A stretch of DNA of 58,855 nucleotides, taken from assembly GCA_018433345.1 (NCBI GenBank), contig JAHDRK010000036.1, forward strand, positions 1 to 58,855. Direction: 5' to 3'. Positions 1 through 9,244 of the stretch are shown in pieces. The stretch comes from Syntrophobacterales bacterium. GTDB taxonomy: Bacteria; Desulfobacterota; Syntrophia; Syntrophales; UBA2210. How positions within the stretch are numbered: the stretch's first letter is position 1; the number at the start of each line of letters is the position of its first letter. The notes below the pieces were generated by a model. The model was given only the letters and a program-made list of their open reading frames with translations. It had not been told where the DNA came from and made no database searches. The translations under genes were made by a program, and so were the position numbers.

Positions 1-114
1 ACCCCGATACAAAACCCATCCTCTCACCCCTTCCCCTTGATCCCCGCCCCCAAGGTAGAGGGGAAATATAAGAGGCAGACCTGTCGCTCGGTCACTTCTT
101 TTCATTCTTCTTCG

Positions 115-141
115 AAATGTCAAGTTTAAAGATTTGACCCC
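115..141 (-). repeat. 27-bp dispersed repeat, copy 1
   Basis: On the minus strand this begins GGGGTCAAATCTTTAA and continues through CTTGACATTT. The same 27 bases recur at 6833-6859 and 46358-46384. The core has imperfect dyad symmetry, with GTCAA and TTGAC arms. Here it forms the end of the export-protein gene: the last codons (S-N-L) and the TAA stop lie inside the repeat. No transposase is adjacent. Confidence 0.85.
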
Positions 142-629
142 GATCCGGGCCCCCATCCGGGCCATCGTCGGAGTGCTTCCATGCCGCCGTAACTAGCGAT
201 AGTGAGACCCCCCGTCCAGACAAGCAGACTGAGGGTCATCCAAAAGAGAAGCTTCCGCCGGGGAGGATCGAAAATAAGCGCTATAACCGTCGCAAGGTGA
301 ATGCCCGTGAGTAGTGGGCCGGCCATGGCGAGACCGGGCATGCCATAATGGTTCCAGATGCGAAGTGCGCGAGACCTCCGGCGTCCCCGACGGTGCAGCC
401 TTTCAGAGAGGGATTTTCCGGCACGCCAGCTCTTCCAACGGTCGTACCCTACAACAATGAGAAAAACCGGAATGGCATTTCCGGCAAAAACAACGATGGC
501 AACGGGAACAGGCTTGAGTCCCATGGCGATACCGAGGGGAACCACGAAAAGCAGCTCGATCCAGGGCGTCGCCGCAAGGAAGAAAAGAACAGTGTATTGC
601 CAAAAAACGCTGTCAATAATGCAACTCAT
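126..629 (-). CDS. putative small multidrug export protein (COG2426-like)
   Basis: The 167-residue protein is very hydrophobic, with about four membrane segments (around residues 10-35, 40-62, 95-118 and 128-150). The segment rich in PWIELLFVVPLGIAMGL is typical of the small multidrug export family (Pfam Sm_multidrug_ex), whose transport role is only putative. It would sit in the inner membrane. The ATG at 629 has only a weak ribosome site. The C-terminus (G-S-N-L, stop) is encoded by the dispersed repeat at 115-141, so the ancestral tail was probably different. It is transcribed divergently from the deacetylase gene. Family assignment is fairly safe; substrate is unknown. Confidence 0.7.
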   Translation of the reverse strand: MSCIIDSVFWQYTVLFFLAATPWIELLFVVPLGIAMGLKPVPVAIVVFAGNAIPVFLIVVGYDRWKSWRAGKSLSERLHRRGRRRSRALRIWNHYGMPGLAMAGPLLTGIHLATVIALIFDPPRRKLLFWMTLSLLVWTGGLTIASYGGMEALRRWPGWGPGSGSNL

Positions 630-775
630 GGTGATGGTTTCTCGATGCCACTAATCATAAGGGCAACCATACACGCCGACAAAGGGCAACGCAATAGGCC
701 CCTCGCCCCGATTGCTTTTGCCCGTCGTCTGTGATAGGAAAAAATTCACTAAGACAGGGAACTTCCAGGGTTATT

Positions 776-1828
776 ATGGATTACACAACCGGTATAGTCG
801 TTGACAACCGTTACCTGTATCACGATCCCGGGTTCGGTCACCCCGAATCACCGGACCGACTCCTGGCCGTCTACGCCATGCTCGATGAGGATGATATGCG
901 CGGCCGCTTCCTTCGTATTGAGCCGCGAATGGCCGAAACAGGCGAAATCGCCATGGTGCATAGCCGATCATATATCGAGCATGTAGCCTCGACGGCGGGT
1001 GTACCCTGTACGGTCCTCGATTTCGACACCGTCACCTCGGCCGATTCGTGGGACACGGCGCTGCTGGCGGCCGGCGGACTCATGAACGCCGTGGACCGGG
1101 TCATGGAAGGGATCGTGAAAAACGCCTTTGCCTTCGTCAGGCCGCCGGGGCATCACGCCGAAACCGGCGGGTCGGGGGGCTTCTGCATTTTCAATAACGT
1201 GGCGATAGCAGCCGAGCACGCCCGAAAAAAGCACGGCATCAAGCGCATTTTGATCGTGGACTGGGATCTTCACCACGGCAACGGCACACAACATTTCTTT
1301 TATGAAGATTCCGGCGTTCTCTACTTTTCCACGCACCAGTCGCCTTTTTATCCTGGAACGGGGAGCATCGGTGAAATGGGACGGGGCGAGGGTGAAGGAT
1401 ACACCATAAACGTACCCCTTCCCCGAGGGCAGGGCGACGCAGATTACCTGTGGATTTTCAGGAAACTGTTGGAACCGACGGCCATTGCGTACAGGCCGGA
1501 ATTAGTGTTGATATCGGCCGGCTTCGACATCTGCCGGGGAGATTCACTGGGCGCCATGAATGTCTCGGAACACGGCTTAGCGGGCATGACCAGGGTCCTC
1601 ATGAACATAGCCGATAAATGCTGCGAAGGCCGCCTGGCGGCGACCCTGGAGGGTGGTTACAACTTAAGCATGCTGGCCCGGTCGGCGAAAGCAGTCCTAA
1701 AGGAGATGCGCGGCGACACCCGCATCTCCAACGAAGAACTTGATAAAATATCGGAGAAAGCGGAAGAAACAACGAGACAGGTTGCGAACAATGTGATACA
1801 GCGGGCGCGGCGATATTGGCCCCTGTAG
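776..1828 (+). CDS. histone deacetylase family protein (acetoin utilization AcuC-like)
   Basis: The 350-residue protein carries the arginase/deacetylase fold signatures in order: GHPESPDRL near the N-terminus, RPPGHHAE (around residue 121, catalytic His pair), DWDLHHGNGT (around 161, zinc-binding Asp/His) and ISAGFD (around 245, zinc-binding Asp). Bacterial members are zinc-dependent deacetylases of acetyl-lysine proteins, acetylpolyamines or related amides. The ATG at 776 is preferred over an upstream in-frame GTG at 731 because family homology begins at MDYTTGIVVD. It lies just upstream of gatC but with no evident functional link. The specific substrate cannot be read from sequence. Confidence 0.85.
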   Translation: MDYTTGIVVDNRYLYHDPGFGHPESPDRLLAVYAMLDEDDMRGRFLRIEPRMAETGEIAMVHSRSYIEHVASTAGVPCTVLDFDTVTSADSWDTALLAAGGLMNAVDRVMEGIVKNAFAFVRPPGHHAETGGSGGFCIFNNVAIAAEHARKKHGIKRILIVDWDLHHGNGTQHFFYEDSGVLYFSTHQSPFYPGTGSIGEMGRGEGEGYTINVPLPRGQGDADYLWIFRKLLEPTAIAYRPELVLISAGFDICRGDSLGAMNVSEHGLAGMTRVLMNIADKCCEGRLAATLEGGYNLSMLARSAKAVLKEMRGDTRISNEELDKISEKAEETTRQVANNVIQRARRYWPL

Positions 1829-1867
1829 TTCTATAATCATGAGATAAACGGCGGAGGACGGGGATAA

Positions 1868-2155
1868 GTGAAGATAACGAAAGAAGAGGTGCAATACGTG
1901 GCGGATCTTGCCAGGTTGACCTTGAGCAAGGAAGAAAAGGAAGTGTTCACCACGCACCTGAATGACATACTCATGTACGTGGACATACTCAAATCAGCGG
2001 ACACGATGGACGTTGAACCCATGAGCCACGTCGTGGAAAGCGCAGAAGCCTTCCGGGATGACGTTGTGACGCCTTCCATAGGTACCGACGCGGCCCTCGC
2101 AAATGCACCCGACCATAACGGATCGGCCTTCAGGGTTCCCCGGGTCATCGAGTAG
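1868..2155 (+). CDS. gatC: Asp-tRNA(Asn)/Glu-tRNA(Gln) amidotransferase subunit C
   Basis: The 95-residue GatC clamps the GatA amidase to GatB in the transamidosome that converts Glu-tRNA(Gln) and/or Asp-tRNA(Asn) to the amide forms. The characteristic start ITKEEVQYVADLARLTLSKEE and the DILKSADTMDVEPMSHV region match the family in sequence and length. It uses a GTG start (1868). It heads the gatC-gatA-gatB-mtnA operon. Presence of GatCAB implies that this organism makes at least one of Gln-tRNA or Asn-tRNA by the indirect route. Confidence 0.95.
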   Translation: MKITKEEVQYVADLARLTLSKEEKEVFTTHLNDILMYVDILKSADTMDVEPMSHVVESAEAFRDDVVTPSIGTDAALANAPDHNGSAFRVPRVIE

Positions 2156-2227
2156 CGCCTCTGTAACGCCAAAGGGCGACCGGACGGTCATCCCCTTTCT
2201 AAAAAACAACCAACAAAAGGGTTATCC

Positions 2228-3688
2228 ATGGAACTTCATGAACATACAATTCACTCGCTGGAAGAACGGCTACGCGAGGGTGAAATCACATCGTTGGAAA
2301 TTACGAAAGCTATCTTCGAGCGAATCGAGGCCGTCGAGGACAGGGTTCATTCGTATATAACGCTTATGAGAGAGTCGGCCTTCGAAAGCGCCCGCCAATC
2401 GGACAGAAGGCGCGAGAAAGGAGAGACACGGGGGCCCCTGGACGGCATTCCCGTGGCTCTCAAGGATCTTCTCTGCACGAAGGACGCGCCCACCACCTGT
2501 GGATCGCACATCCTGGAGAATTTCATGTCGCCTTACGATGCGTCGGTGGTGGAAAAACTGCGGGCGGCGGGAGCGGTGATTCTGGGAAAGACCAACATGG
2601 ACGAGTTCGCCATGGGATCCTCCACGGAAACCTCCTACTTCGGAGTTACCCGTAACCCCTGGGACCTGGAACGAATCCCGGGCGGATCGAGCGGGGGATC
2701 GGCATCGGCGGTGGCCGCCGGTGAATGTATCGCCTCGCTGGGGTCAGACACGGGCGGGTCAATCCGCCAGCCTGCAGCCCATTGCGGCGTGGTGGGGATG
2801 AAACCCACTTACGGTCGTGTGTCTCGCTACGGTCTCGTCGCCTTCGCCTCATCCCTCGATCAAATCGGATCACTTACCAAAGATATTGAAGACAGCGCCA
2901 TAATACTGGGCGTCATCGCCGGCCACGACAAAAGAGACTCCACGTCCCTCCCCGAGCCGGTCCCCGACTACAGGAAATTTCTTGGACGGGGCATCGAGGG
3001 GTGGGTCGTTGGAATCCCGGAGGAATACTATATAGAAGGAATCGATCCCGAGGCGACCGAGGCGGTGGAGCGGGCGGCGGAGGCGATGAAAGAACTGGGC
3101 GCCGAATGCCGCGAGATCTCCCTACCCCACACCCGCTACGGCATCGCCGCCTACTACATTATAGGACCCGCCGAGGCCAGCTCGAACCTGGCGCGTTACG
3201 ACGGGATACGTTACGGGTTACGTGCCTCTGGCCGGAAACAATTGATCGACCTATACAGATCGACCAGGGCGGCCGGCTTCGGCGCCGAAGTAAAACGCAG
3301 AATCATGATAGGTACCTATGCCCTTTCATCGGGATACTACGACGCTTATTACAAAAAGGCGTCCCAGGTCCGCACCCTCATGAAGCGCGACTTCGATGAC
3401 GCCTTCGGAATATGCGACGTCATACTTACCCCCACCACGCCCACGGCGGCTTTCAGGTTGGGTGAAAAAATCGACGATCCTCTACGGATGTACCTCTCCG
3501 ATGTATTCACTCTTCCGGCGAACCTCGCCGGCATTCCCGGCCTGTCGCTACCCTGCGGTTTTACGGAAAAGGGCCTTCCCCTGGGAATCCAGCTTCTCGC
3601 AGGTTATTTCAAAGAGGACAAACTTCTCCAGGCCGCCTATGCCCTGGAAAAAGCACTCCCAAGAGATCAAAGGAGGCCCGCCCTGTAA
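2228..3688 (+). CDS. gatA: Asp-tRNA(Asn)/Glu-tRNA(Gln) amidotransferase subunit A
   Basis: This 486-residue glutaminase subunit of GatCAB releases ammonia from glutamine for transfer to misacylated tRNA. The amidase-signature catalytic triad is intact: Lys79 (in ALKDLL), Ser154 (in GGSSGGSA) and Ser178 (in [10 protein letters not shown]), at the positions usual for the family. Length is normal. It starts at ATG 2228, 72 bases after gatC. The stop codon shares one base with the gatB start (TAATG), indicating translational coupling. Confidence 0.97.
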   Translation: MELHEHTIHSLEERLREGEITSLEITKAIFERIEAVEDRVHSYITLMRESAFESARQSDRRREKGETRGPLDGIPVALKDLLCTKDAPTTCGSHILENFMSPYDASVVEKLRAAGAVILGKTNMDEFAMGSSTETSYFGVTRNPWDLERIPGGSSGGSASAVAAGECIASLGSDTGGSIRQPAAHCGVVGMKPTYGRVSRYGLVAFASSLDQIGSLTKDIEDSAIILGVIAGHDKRDSTSLPEPVPDYRKFLGRGIEGWVVGIPEEYYIEGIDPEATEAVERAAEAMKELGAECREISLPHTRYGIAAYYIIGPAEASSNLARYDGIRYGLRASGRKQLIDLYRSTRAAGFGAEVKRRIMIGTYALSSGYYDAYYKKASQVRTLMKRDFDDAFGICDVILTPTTPTAAFRLGEKIDDPLRMYLSDVFTLPANLAGIPGLSLPCGFTEKGLPLGIQLLAGYFKEDKLLQAAYALEKALPRDQRRPAL

Positions 3689-5121
3689 TGGAATTCGAAC
3701 CGGTTATCGGACTTGAAGTTCACGCCCAGCTTCTTACAAACTCCAAGATATTTTGCGGCTGTTCAACCAAGTTCGGCGCGCCCCCCAACAGCCACACTTG
3801 TCCCGTATGCCTGGGTATGCCGGGGGTTTTGCCCGTGTTGAACCGAATCGTCGTGGAGTACGCCATCAAGATGGCCCTTGCCGTAAACTGCACAATCAAC
3901 CCTCTCAGTGAATGGGCTCGAAAAAACTATTTTTACCCTGATCTCCCCAAGGGATACCAGATAACACAATACGCCTATCCCCTGGCCGAACACGGATGGG
4001 TGGAGATAGAGACCAACGGTGAAACGAAGCGGATAGGTATTGCCCGCATCCACATGGAAGAAGACGCGGGGAAGTTGATTCACGACGAGAAGATCCCCGT
4101 CAGTTACGTGGACATGAACCGAGCGGGCGTACCGTTAATAGAAATCGTGAGCGAACCGGAAATAAGAAGCCCGGAGGAAGGTGCGGATTATCTCCGGCGG
4201 CTCCACGAAATTCTCGTATACCTGGAAATATGCGACGGCAACATGGAAGAAGGCAGCTTCCGGTGCGACGCCAACGTGTCGCTACGTCCGAAGGGGCAGG
4301 AGTCCTTCGGAACTCGAACGGAACTGAAGAACATGAATTCCTTCCGCAACGTCCAGCGCGCCCTCGAATACGAAATCAAACGCCAGAAATATATACTTGA
4401 GAACGGCGGCCGGGTGGTCCAGGAAACCCGTCTCTGGGACGACGCCGAAGGGGCTACCTTCCCCATGCGCGGGAAGGAAGAAGCACACGATTACCGATAT
4501 TTCCCCGATCCGGACCTGCCGCCGCTGGTGGTTTCGTCCCGGTGGGTGGAGGACATAGGCAGGACCCTTCCCGAACTGCCTTCAGAAAAGAGAAAGCGCT
4601 TTATCAGGAACTACGGCATTCCACCCTATGACGCGGAAGTCCTAACCTCAAGCCGGGCACTGGCCGACTATTTCGAAGCCGTGGCGGCGCGATGCGGAAA
4701 GAGTAAAGCGGCAAGCAACTGGGTCATGGGCGACATCATGGGTCACCTAAAAGAGGACAAACTCGAAATGAACGAATGCCCCGTGGCCGCGGAATCCCTT
4801 GGAGACCTGATCAAACTCATCGAGGACGGTACCATAAGCGGCAAGATGGCGAAGGAGGTCTTTGAAGAAATGTGGCGTTCCGGCAAGGAGCCGGCGGTGA
4901 TCATAAAAGAAAAAGGCATGGAGCAAATCACGGATCCCTCCGCATTGGAAAAGGTCATCGACGATATCCTCGCAGCCCATCCCACCCAGGTGGAACAATA
5001 CAAGGGAGGCAAGGAAAAGGTCTTCGGCTTCTTCGTGGGCCAGGTCATGAAGGCCACGAAGGGCCAGGCGAACCCCACAATGGTCAACGATATTTTGAAA
5101 GAAAAACTCGGCGCCCTATGA
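3688..5121 (+). CDS. gatB: Asp-tRNA(Asn)/Glu-tRNA(Gln) amidotransferase subunit B
   Basis: This 477-residue subunit binds and ATP-activates the misacylated tRNA and receives ammonia from GatA. The N-terminal cradle starts with the diagnostic [20 protein letters not shown]. The family segments [24 protein letters not shown] and CDANVSL follow, and the C-terminal helical/YqeY-like tail ends in [12 protein letters not shown]. The zinc-type cysteines CGCS and CPVCLG are present near the N-terminus. Its TGA overlaps the mtnA start (ATGA), so GatB and MtnA translation are coupled. Confidence 0.97.
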   Translation: MEFEPVIGLEVHAQLLTNSKIFCGCSTKFGAPPNSHTCPVCLGMPGVLPVLNRIVVEYAIKMALAVNCTINPLSEWARKNYFYPDLPKGYQITQYAYPLAEHGWVEIETNGETKRIGIARIHMEEDAGKLIHDEKIPVSYVDMNRAGVPLIEIVSEPEIRSPEEGADYLRRLHEILVYLEICDGNMEEGSFRCDANVSLRPKGQESFGTRTELKNMNSFRNVQRALEYEIKRQKYILENGGRVVQETRLWDDAEGATFPMRGKEEAHDYRYFPDPDLPPLVVSSRWVEDIGRTLPELPSEKRKRFIRNYGIPPYDAEVLTSSRALADYFEAVAARCGKSKAASNWVMGDIMGHLKEDKLEMNECPVAAESLGDLIKLIEDGTISGKMAKEVFEEMWRSGKEPAVIIKEKGMEQITDPSALEKVIDDILAAHPTQVEQYKGGKEKVFGFFVGQVMKATKGQANPTMVNDILKEKLGAL

Positions 5122-6158
5122 TACGGACTATCGACTGGCAGGATGATTCGGTGGTCATGCTCGACCAAAAGGCGCTTCCCGAAAGGGAAATTTACGTCCC
5201 ATGCCGGGATTACGATGAAGTGTGCGCCGCCATTCGAGACATGACTATCAGGGGTGCGCCAGCGATCGGCATTGCCGCCGCAATGGGGGCGGCGCTTGGA
5301 TTTCTCAGACACGGCCGGGGATCGAAGGACCACCAACGGGAGACAGTGGAACGTGTCTGCGGGGAACTTGCGGCGACTCGTCCCACCGCGGCGAACCTGT
5401 TTCGTGCCCTGGAACGCGTTAAAGAGCGGTTTAGGAAGTGCGCGGAAGATGACTTCGAGAGCACGGCGGCCGCCCTCAAAGAGGAAGCCATGCATATGCT
5501 GGAAGAAGACATAAAGGCGAATCGCGTAATGGGAAGGCTCGGCTGCGGCCTTGTCCCCCCGGGAAGCGCCGTGCTGACACACTGTAACGCGGGGGCCCTA
5601 GCCACGGGCGGTTACGGGACGGCGTTGGGCATAGTCAGGGCGGCCCACGAAGCTGGAAGAAATCCCCGGGTATTCGCCGACGAGACGCGTCCCCTGCTCC
5701 AGGGATCTCGGCTCACGGCATGGGAAATGGTAAAAGAGGGCATACCCGTAACGGTGATTACCGACTCGGCTGCCGGTTCCCTCATGGCATCGGGAGAAGT
5801 CGACCTGGTACTTGTGGGCGCCGACAGGATCGCCGCGAACGGCGACACGGCGAACAAGATCGGAACTTATCCCCTGGCCCTCTTGGCCCACGAGCACGGA
5901 ATACCCTTTTACGTGGCCGCCCCCACTTCTACCATCGATACCGCAACGTCCACGGGAAAGGATATTCCGATAGAAGAACGCGGCGCCCTGGAGGTTCTCA
6001 CAATCGCCGGAAGACCCACGGCGCCCGCGGTCGCAAAGGCCCGCAACCCGGCTTTCGACGTGACGCCTCACAGGCTTATCACGGCGATTATTACCGAGAG
6101 GGGGATTTTGAGAGAACCCTTCGATCGCTCCATCGTGGAGCTTATGGAAAATTATTAA
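5118..6158 (+). CDS. mtnA: S-methyl-5-thioribose-1-phosphate isomerase
   Basis: This 346-residue eIF2B-like enzyme isomerises 5-methylthioribose-1-phosphate to the ribulose form in methionine salvage. [14 protein letters not shown], the catalytic cysteine in [17 protein letters not shown] and the catalytic aspartate in [18 protein letters not shown] are all present. The chosen start is ATG 5118, which overlaps the gatB stop (ATGA) and gives MIRTIDW, the usual family N-terminus. The open frame extends upstream inside gatB but that part is a shadow. No other methionine-salvage gene is in the window, so its partners must be elsewhere or it serves a methylthioadenosine shunt. Confidence 0.93.
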   Translation: MIRTIDWQDDSVVMLDQKALPEREIYVPCRDYDEVCAAIRDMTIRGAPAIGIAAAMGAALGFLRHGRGSKDHQRETVERVCGELAATRPTAANLFRALERVKERFRKCAEDDFESTAAALKEEAMHMLEEDIKANRVMGRLGCGLVPPGSAVLTHCNAGALATGGYGTALGIVRAAHEAGRNPRVFADETRPLLQGSRLTAWEMVKEGIPVTVITDSAAGSLMASGEVDLVLVGADRIAANGDTANKIGTYPLALLAHEHGIPFYVAAPTSTIDTATSTGKDIPIEERGALEVLTIAGRPTAPAVAKARNPAFDVTPHRLITAIITERGILREPFDRSIVELMENY

Positions 6159-6160
6159 AT

Positions 6161-6191
6161 GGCGCGGTGACCTCTTCACCGGCGCCGTTTT
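6161..6191 (+). terminator. rho-independent terminator after mtnA
   Basis: GGCGCGGTGA and TCACCGGCGCC form a stem of about ten pairs with one bulged base and a five-base loop, followed by GTTTT. It lies three bases after the mtnA stop and would end the gatCAB-mtnA transcript before the HAD gene. Confidence 0.6.
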
Positions 6192-6209
6192 AAAGAACCG
6201 GAGCCCTTT

Positions 6210-6830
6210 ATGAACCGACTCTACCTCTTTGATTTCGACGGCGTTATCGCCGACTCTTACCCGCTCTATGAACAGTTCATCGCCTCTTGCCTCAAAAACA
6301 TCGACCCCTCGTTGATTACAAAGGCATCGGACTTCCTGGATTTTTTTGACGAAAACTTCTACGAGGCGATCGAAAAGAAAGGCGTGCCCTTTGACACGTT
6401 CATGGAAGCCGCGGCCGCCTTCGGTCACCTGGACTATTCCGAGATCGAACCCTTCCCGGATATCGTTCCCGTCCTGAAAGATCTCTCGAAGGTGCACCCC
6501 CTGGTAATCATCTCTTCAAATCAATCGCCGACGATTGAAGAAGTGCTGTCGAGGGCGGGCATATCAGATCTTTTCCATTCCGTCCTCGGAGCCGACCACA
6601 TGACCAGTAAAACCAAGAAGATCTACCATGCCATGAAGACCATGGACAAGGAGCCCGAACAAACATTCTACATCGGTGACACGTCGGGAGACATCAGGGA
6701 AGCCAACCGTGCCGGCGTCAGATCCGTGGCGGTGACCTGGGGATGGCATGACGAAGAACGACTGAGGGCGGCCGGGCCCGACTACATCGTAAAAACCCCC
6801 GCCGAATTGATAAAACTGGACGGATGCTGA
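6210..6830 (+). CDS. HAD-superfamily hydrolase (phosphoglycolate phosphatase-like)
   Basis: This 206-residue protein contains all HAD motifs: DFDGVIADS near residue 8 (nucleophile and acid/base aspartates), SSNQS (motif II), the lysine region SKTKK (motif III) and GDTSGDIREAN (motif IV). The helical cap lies between motifs I and II, as in Gph/PGMB-type phosphatases. The substrate cannot be assigned; phosphoglycolate or another small phosphate ester is plausible. The dispersed repeat copy 2 begins two bases after its stop. Confidence 0.8.
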   Translation: MNRLYLFDFDGVIADSYPLYEQFIASCLKNIDPSLITKASDFLDFFDENFYEAIEKKGVPFDTFMEAAAAFGHLDYSEIEPFPDIVPVLKDLSKVHPLVIISSNQSPTIEEVLSRAGISDLFHSVLGADHMTSKTKKIYHAMKTMDKEPEQTFYIGDTSGDIREANRAGVRSVAVTWGWHDEERLRAAGPDYIVKTPAELIKLDGC

Positions 6831-6832
6831 TT

Positions 6833-6859
6833 GGGGTCAAATCTTTAAACTTGACATTT
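6833..6859 (+). repeat. 27-bp dispersed repeat, copy 2
   Basis: This is an exact copy of the 27-base element, starting two bases after the HAD hydrolase stop. Beyond the core, the following roughly 40 bases (GGGGAAAAAGAT and a G-rich stretch) resemble those after copy 3, so the true unit may be longer than 27 bases. Confidence 0.85.
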
Positions 6860-6917
6860 GGGGAAAAAGATATGGGTGAAGGGTAAAAGGCTATAGGCGA
6901 GGGGCCGTAAATTTCCC

Positions 6918-6958
6918 CCGTTCATCCTGAGCCCTTCGACAGGGCTCAGTGCGAACGG
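6918..6958. repeat. REP-like palindromic hairpin
   Basis: CTGAGCCC (6927-6934) and GGGCTCAG (6942-6949) pair perfectly around the loop TTCGACA. The flanks CCGTTC (6918-6923) and GAACGG (6953-6958) pair as an outer stem. The CTGAGCCCTTCGACAGGGCT-type string resembles short palindromic repeats scattered through many bacterial genomes. It lies in the 274-base gap between the HAD gene and ftsH, which otherwise shows no gene. Only one copy is visible in this window. Confidence 0.6.
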
Positions 6959-7085
6959 TCTTACTGCGGCTGATTAAACGAAGGTATGAAAAGCTTCGAT
7001 CAATAATAGGGGAGTGGGTAAGAGCCCAGGGGTGAGAAGCGTTATCCAACGGTCCGATCCTGCAAAAAAATTGTAGTTAAACCCC

Positions 7086-7101
7086 TCCGGCGACAGCCGG
7101 A
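7086..7101 (-). terminator. possible ftsH terminator hairpin
   Basis: TCCGGC and GCCGGA form a perfect six-pair stem with a GACA loop directly after the ftsH stop. On the minus strand a run of seven T follows about 16 bases later, a looser arrangement than a classical intrinsic terminator. Confidence 0.35.
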
Positions 7102-7104
7102 CGT

Positions 7105-8937
7105 CTACGCGGACGCCTCCCCTTCTTTTTCCTTTCGACTTTTTTCTATGAGGGCGACGATTTCTTCCCGCTCGAGCTTTTCCTTTTCCAGGAGCAGGCG
7201 CGCCCCCTCCCTCAGGATCGGCTCCTGCTCCCTAAGCAGATTCAACGCCCTTTCATACTGTTCGGTGATGATTTTTTTGACCTCATCGTCAATGGCCTGC
7301 GCCGTCGCTTCGCTGTATTCACCAGTCGGCTGCGGAAATCCTATGTCGAGGAATATGTTGGTCTTTTCCCGTGACAGGTAAATCTGCCCCAGGGAGGAAC
7401 TCATGCCGTATTCCTTGACCATGCTTCGCGCTATATCGGTCGCACGGGCCAGGTCATTGTGAGCCCCCGTCGAGATGTCACCGAAGATGATTTCTTCGGC
7501 TGCCCTGCCACCGAGCAGCGAAGCGATCTTGTTCAGCAGCTCCGTTTTGGTCATGAGATACCTGTCTTCCGTCGGTAACTGTATGGTGTAGCCAAGCGCC
7601 GCCACGCCCCTGGGGATGATGGAAATTTTGTGGACCGGGTCTGTCCCCGGCAATGCCAAGGCTACCAGGGCATGTCCCATTTCATGGTAGGCCACGATTT
7701 CACGCTCCCGAGGATTGATTAGACGATTCTTCTTTTCCAGTCCCGCCAGGATACGTTCCACGGCTTCCTCGAATTCCGCCATGCTCACGGCCTGCTTGTT
7801 CCTCCGCGCCGCCAGGAGGGCGGCTTCGTTTACGAGGTTCGCCAGGTCGGCCCCTACCATCCCGGGAGTCATGTCTGCAAGCGTTTCTATATCCACGGTA
7901 TCATCTATCTTGACGTTCTTGAGATGGACGCGGAGGATGTCTTCTCTTCCCTTTTTGTCAGGTCGATCCACCAGTATGTGGCGGTCGAATCTCCCCGGCC
8001 TGAGAAGGGCGGGATCAAGGATTTCGGGGCGATTCGTAGCCGCCAAGATTATGATGCCCACCTTCGGATCGAAGCCGTCCATTTCCACTAGTAACTGGTT
8101 GAGCGTCTGCTCACGCTCGTCGTGTCCTCCCGTCACTCCAACGCCTCTTGCCTTGCCCAAGGCGTCCAATTCATCGATGAAGATTATGCAAGGAGCCTTC
8201 TGTTTTGCCTGTTCGAAGAGATCCCTCACTCTCGCGGCACCTACTCCAACGAACATTTCCACGAACTCGGAACCGCTTATGGAGAAAAAGGGAACACCGC
8301 TTTCACCCGCCACTGCCTTGGCAAGCAACGTCTTGCCTGTTCCGGGCGGTCCTACCAGTAGTATCCCCTTGGGAATCTTGCCGCCCAGGGCGGTGAACTT
8401 GTTGGGGGTTTTGAGGAATTCTATGATTTCCTGCAGTTCTTCCTTGGCCTCGTCCACGCCCGCCACGTCATCGAAGGTGACGTTCAGTTCATTTTCCATG
8501 TAGATCCGCGCCTTGGTTTTTCCGAAGGTCATGAATCCCGGTCGTCCCCCCTGTATTCGCTGAACCAGGTAATACCAAACGCCCACGAATATGAGGAGAG
8601 GCAGGAGCCATGACAGGAGATCCCTCATAAAGGTGGATTCCACTTCCCCCGTGAAGGTGACGTTGTGTTCCTTGAGCAGTTCTGAAAGTTCGTGATCCAC
8701 CCGGACAGTCCTGAAACTCTTTTCTCGATTCCCCGGCCCTTCACTCAGCATTTTGCCGGTGATTATATTTTCAGATATCGCCACCTCGGTTATTTTCCCT
8801 TCCTTGAGGAGAGAAAGAAATTGGCTGTAGGGAATCGTCTGTATCGCCAGGAGGGATGCGAGATAAGTCTGTACGATGAGAACCACCCAAAAACCGAGGA
8901 GCACGTACCAAATAGAAAATTTGTGGTGTTTTTCCAT
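7105..8937 (-). CDS. ftsH: ATP-dependent zinc metalloprotease FtsH
   Basis: This 610-residue membrane-anchored AAA+ protease degrades membrane and unstable cytosolic proteins. It has an N-terminal membrane segment (around 10-30), a periplasmic FtsH_ext domain, and a second membrane segment (around 108-128). The AAA module follows with Walker A GPPGTGKT (around 196), Walker [10 protein letters not shown] and the second region of homology [18 protein letters not shown]. The zinc site is HEMGH (around 418). Length is typical. It has its own transcript, with a candidate -10 box in the gap upstream. Nothing looks unusual. Confidence 0.97.
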   Translation of the reverse strand: MEKHHKFSIWYVLLGFWVVLIVQTYLASLLAIQTIPYSQFLSLLKEGKITEVAISENIITGKMLSEGPGNREKSFRTVRVDHELSELLKEHNVTFTGEVESTFMRDLLSWLLPLLIFVGVWYYLVQRIQGGRPGFMTFGKTKARIYMENELNVTFDDVAGVDEAKEELQEIIEFLKTPNKFTALGGKIPKGILLVGPPGTGKTLLAKAVAGESGVPFFSISGSEFVEMFVGVGAARVRDLFEQAKQKAPCIIFIDELDALGKARGVGVTGGHDEREQTLNQLLVEMDGFDPKVGIIILAATNRPEILDPALLRPGRFDRHILVDRPDKKGREDILRVHLKNVKIDDTVDIETLADMTPGMVGADLANLVNEAALLAARRNKQAVSMAEFEEAVERILAGLEKKNRLINPREREIVAYHEMGHALVALALPGTDPVHKISIIPRGVAALGYTIQLPTEDRYLMTKTELLNKIASLLGGRAAEEIIFGDISTGAHNDLARATDIARSMVKEYGMSSSLGQIYLSREKTNIFLDIGFPQPTGEYSEATAQAIDDEVKKIITEQYERALNLLREQEPILREGARLLLEKEKLEREEIVALIEKSRKEKEGEASA

Positions 8938-9244
8938 GTCCTTGACTCCGTCTGCTCTTCTCTGAGCCTCAGATTGTCACTGCATGCAAAATTATAATAA
9001 ATATAACATATAGTTTCCTATATTCAAGTTCTGTTCTCCGACAAAATGTTCAGAAACTCGCTTTTCCCCCTATAATCTTTTTCAGCTGGTAGAGAACAAG
9101 TAGAAAAGGGGCCATCCGCCTAAACGACTTAAAGGCGGGTCCTGTCCCCTGTAATATGGTTGGTATCGCTGAATTCCGCCTTGCTTTTTCATTATGGCCG
9201 CATAACATGGTACAAAAAACCTTTTTGAAGTGTGGAGGTGAATC
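8938..9244. other. divergent intergenic region between ftsH and cfa
   Basis: This AT-rich gap separates two divergent genes. On the minus strand a TATAAT -10 box (8991-8996) lies about 55 bases before the ftsH start, but I cannot place a well-spaced -35. A CCGCCT/AGGCGG hairpin (9116-9138) occurs in the cfa-proximal half, within the possible cfa leader. No ORF with a ribosome site was seen. Confidence 0.35.

Noticed and set aside
4743..5582. A 279-codon open frame antisense to gatB and mtnA.
   Set aside because: It lies entirely over two well-conserved genes, has no ribosome site and no recognisable family. Several similar long antisense frames (over ftsH at 7715-8503, mtnA at 5598-6497, both ADH genes at 12816-13982) were dismissed likewise; GC-rich codon use produces them.
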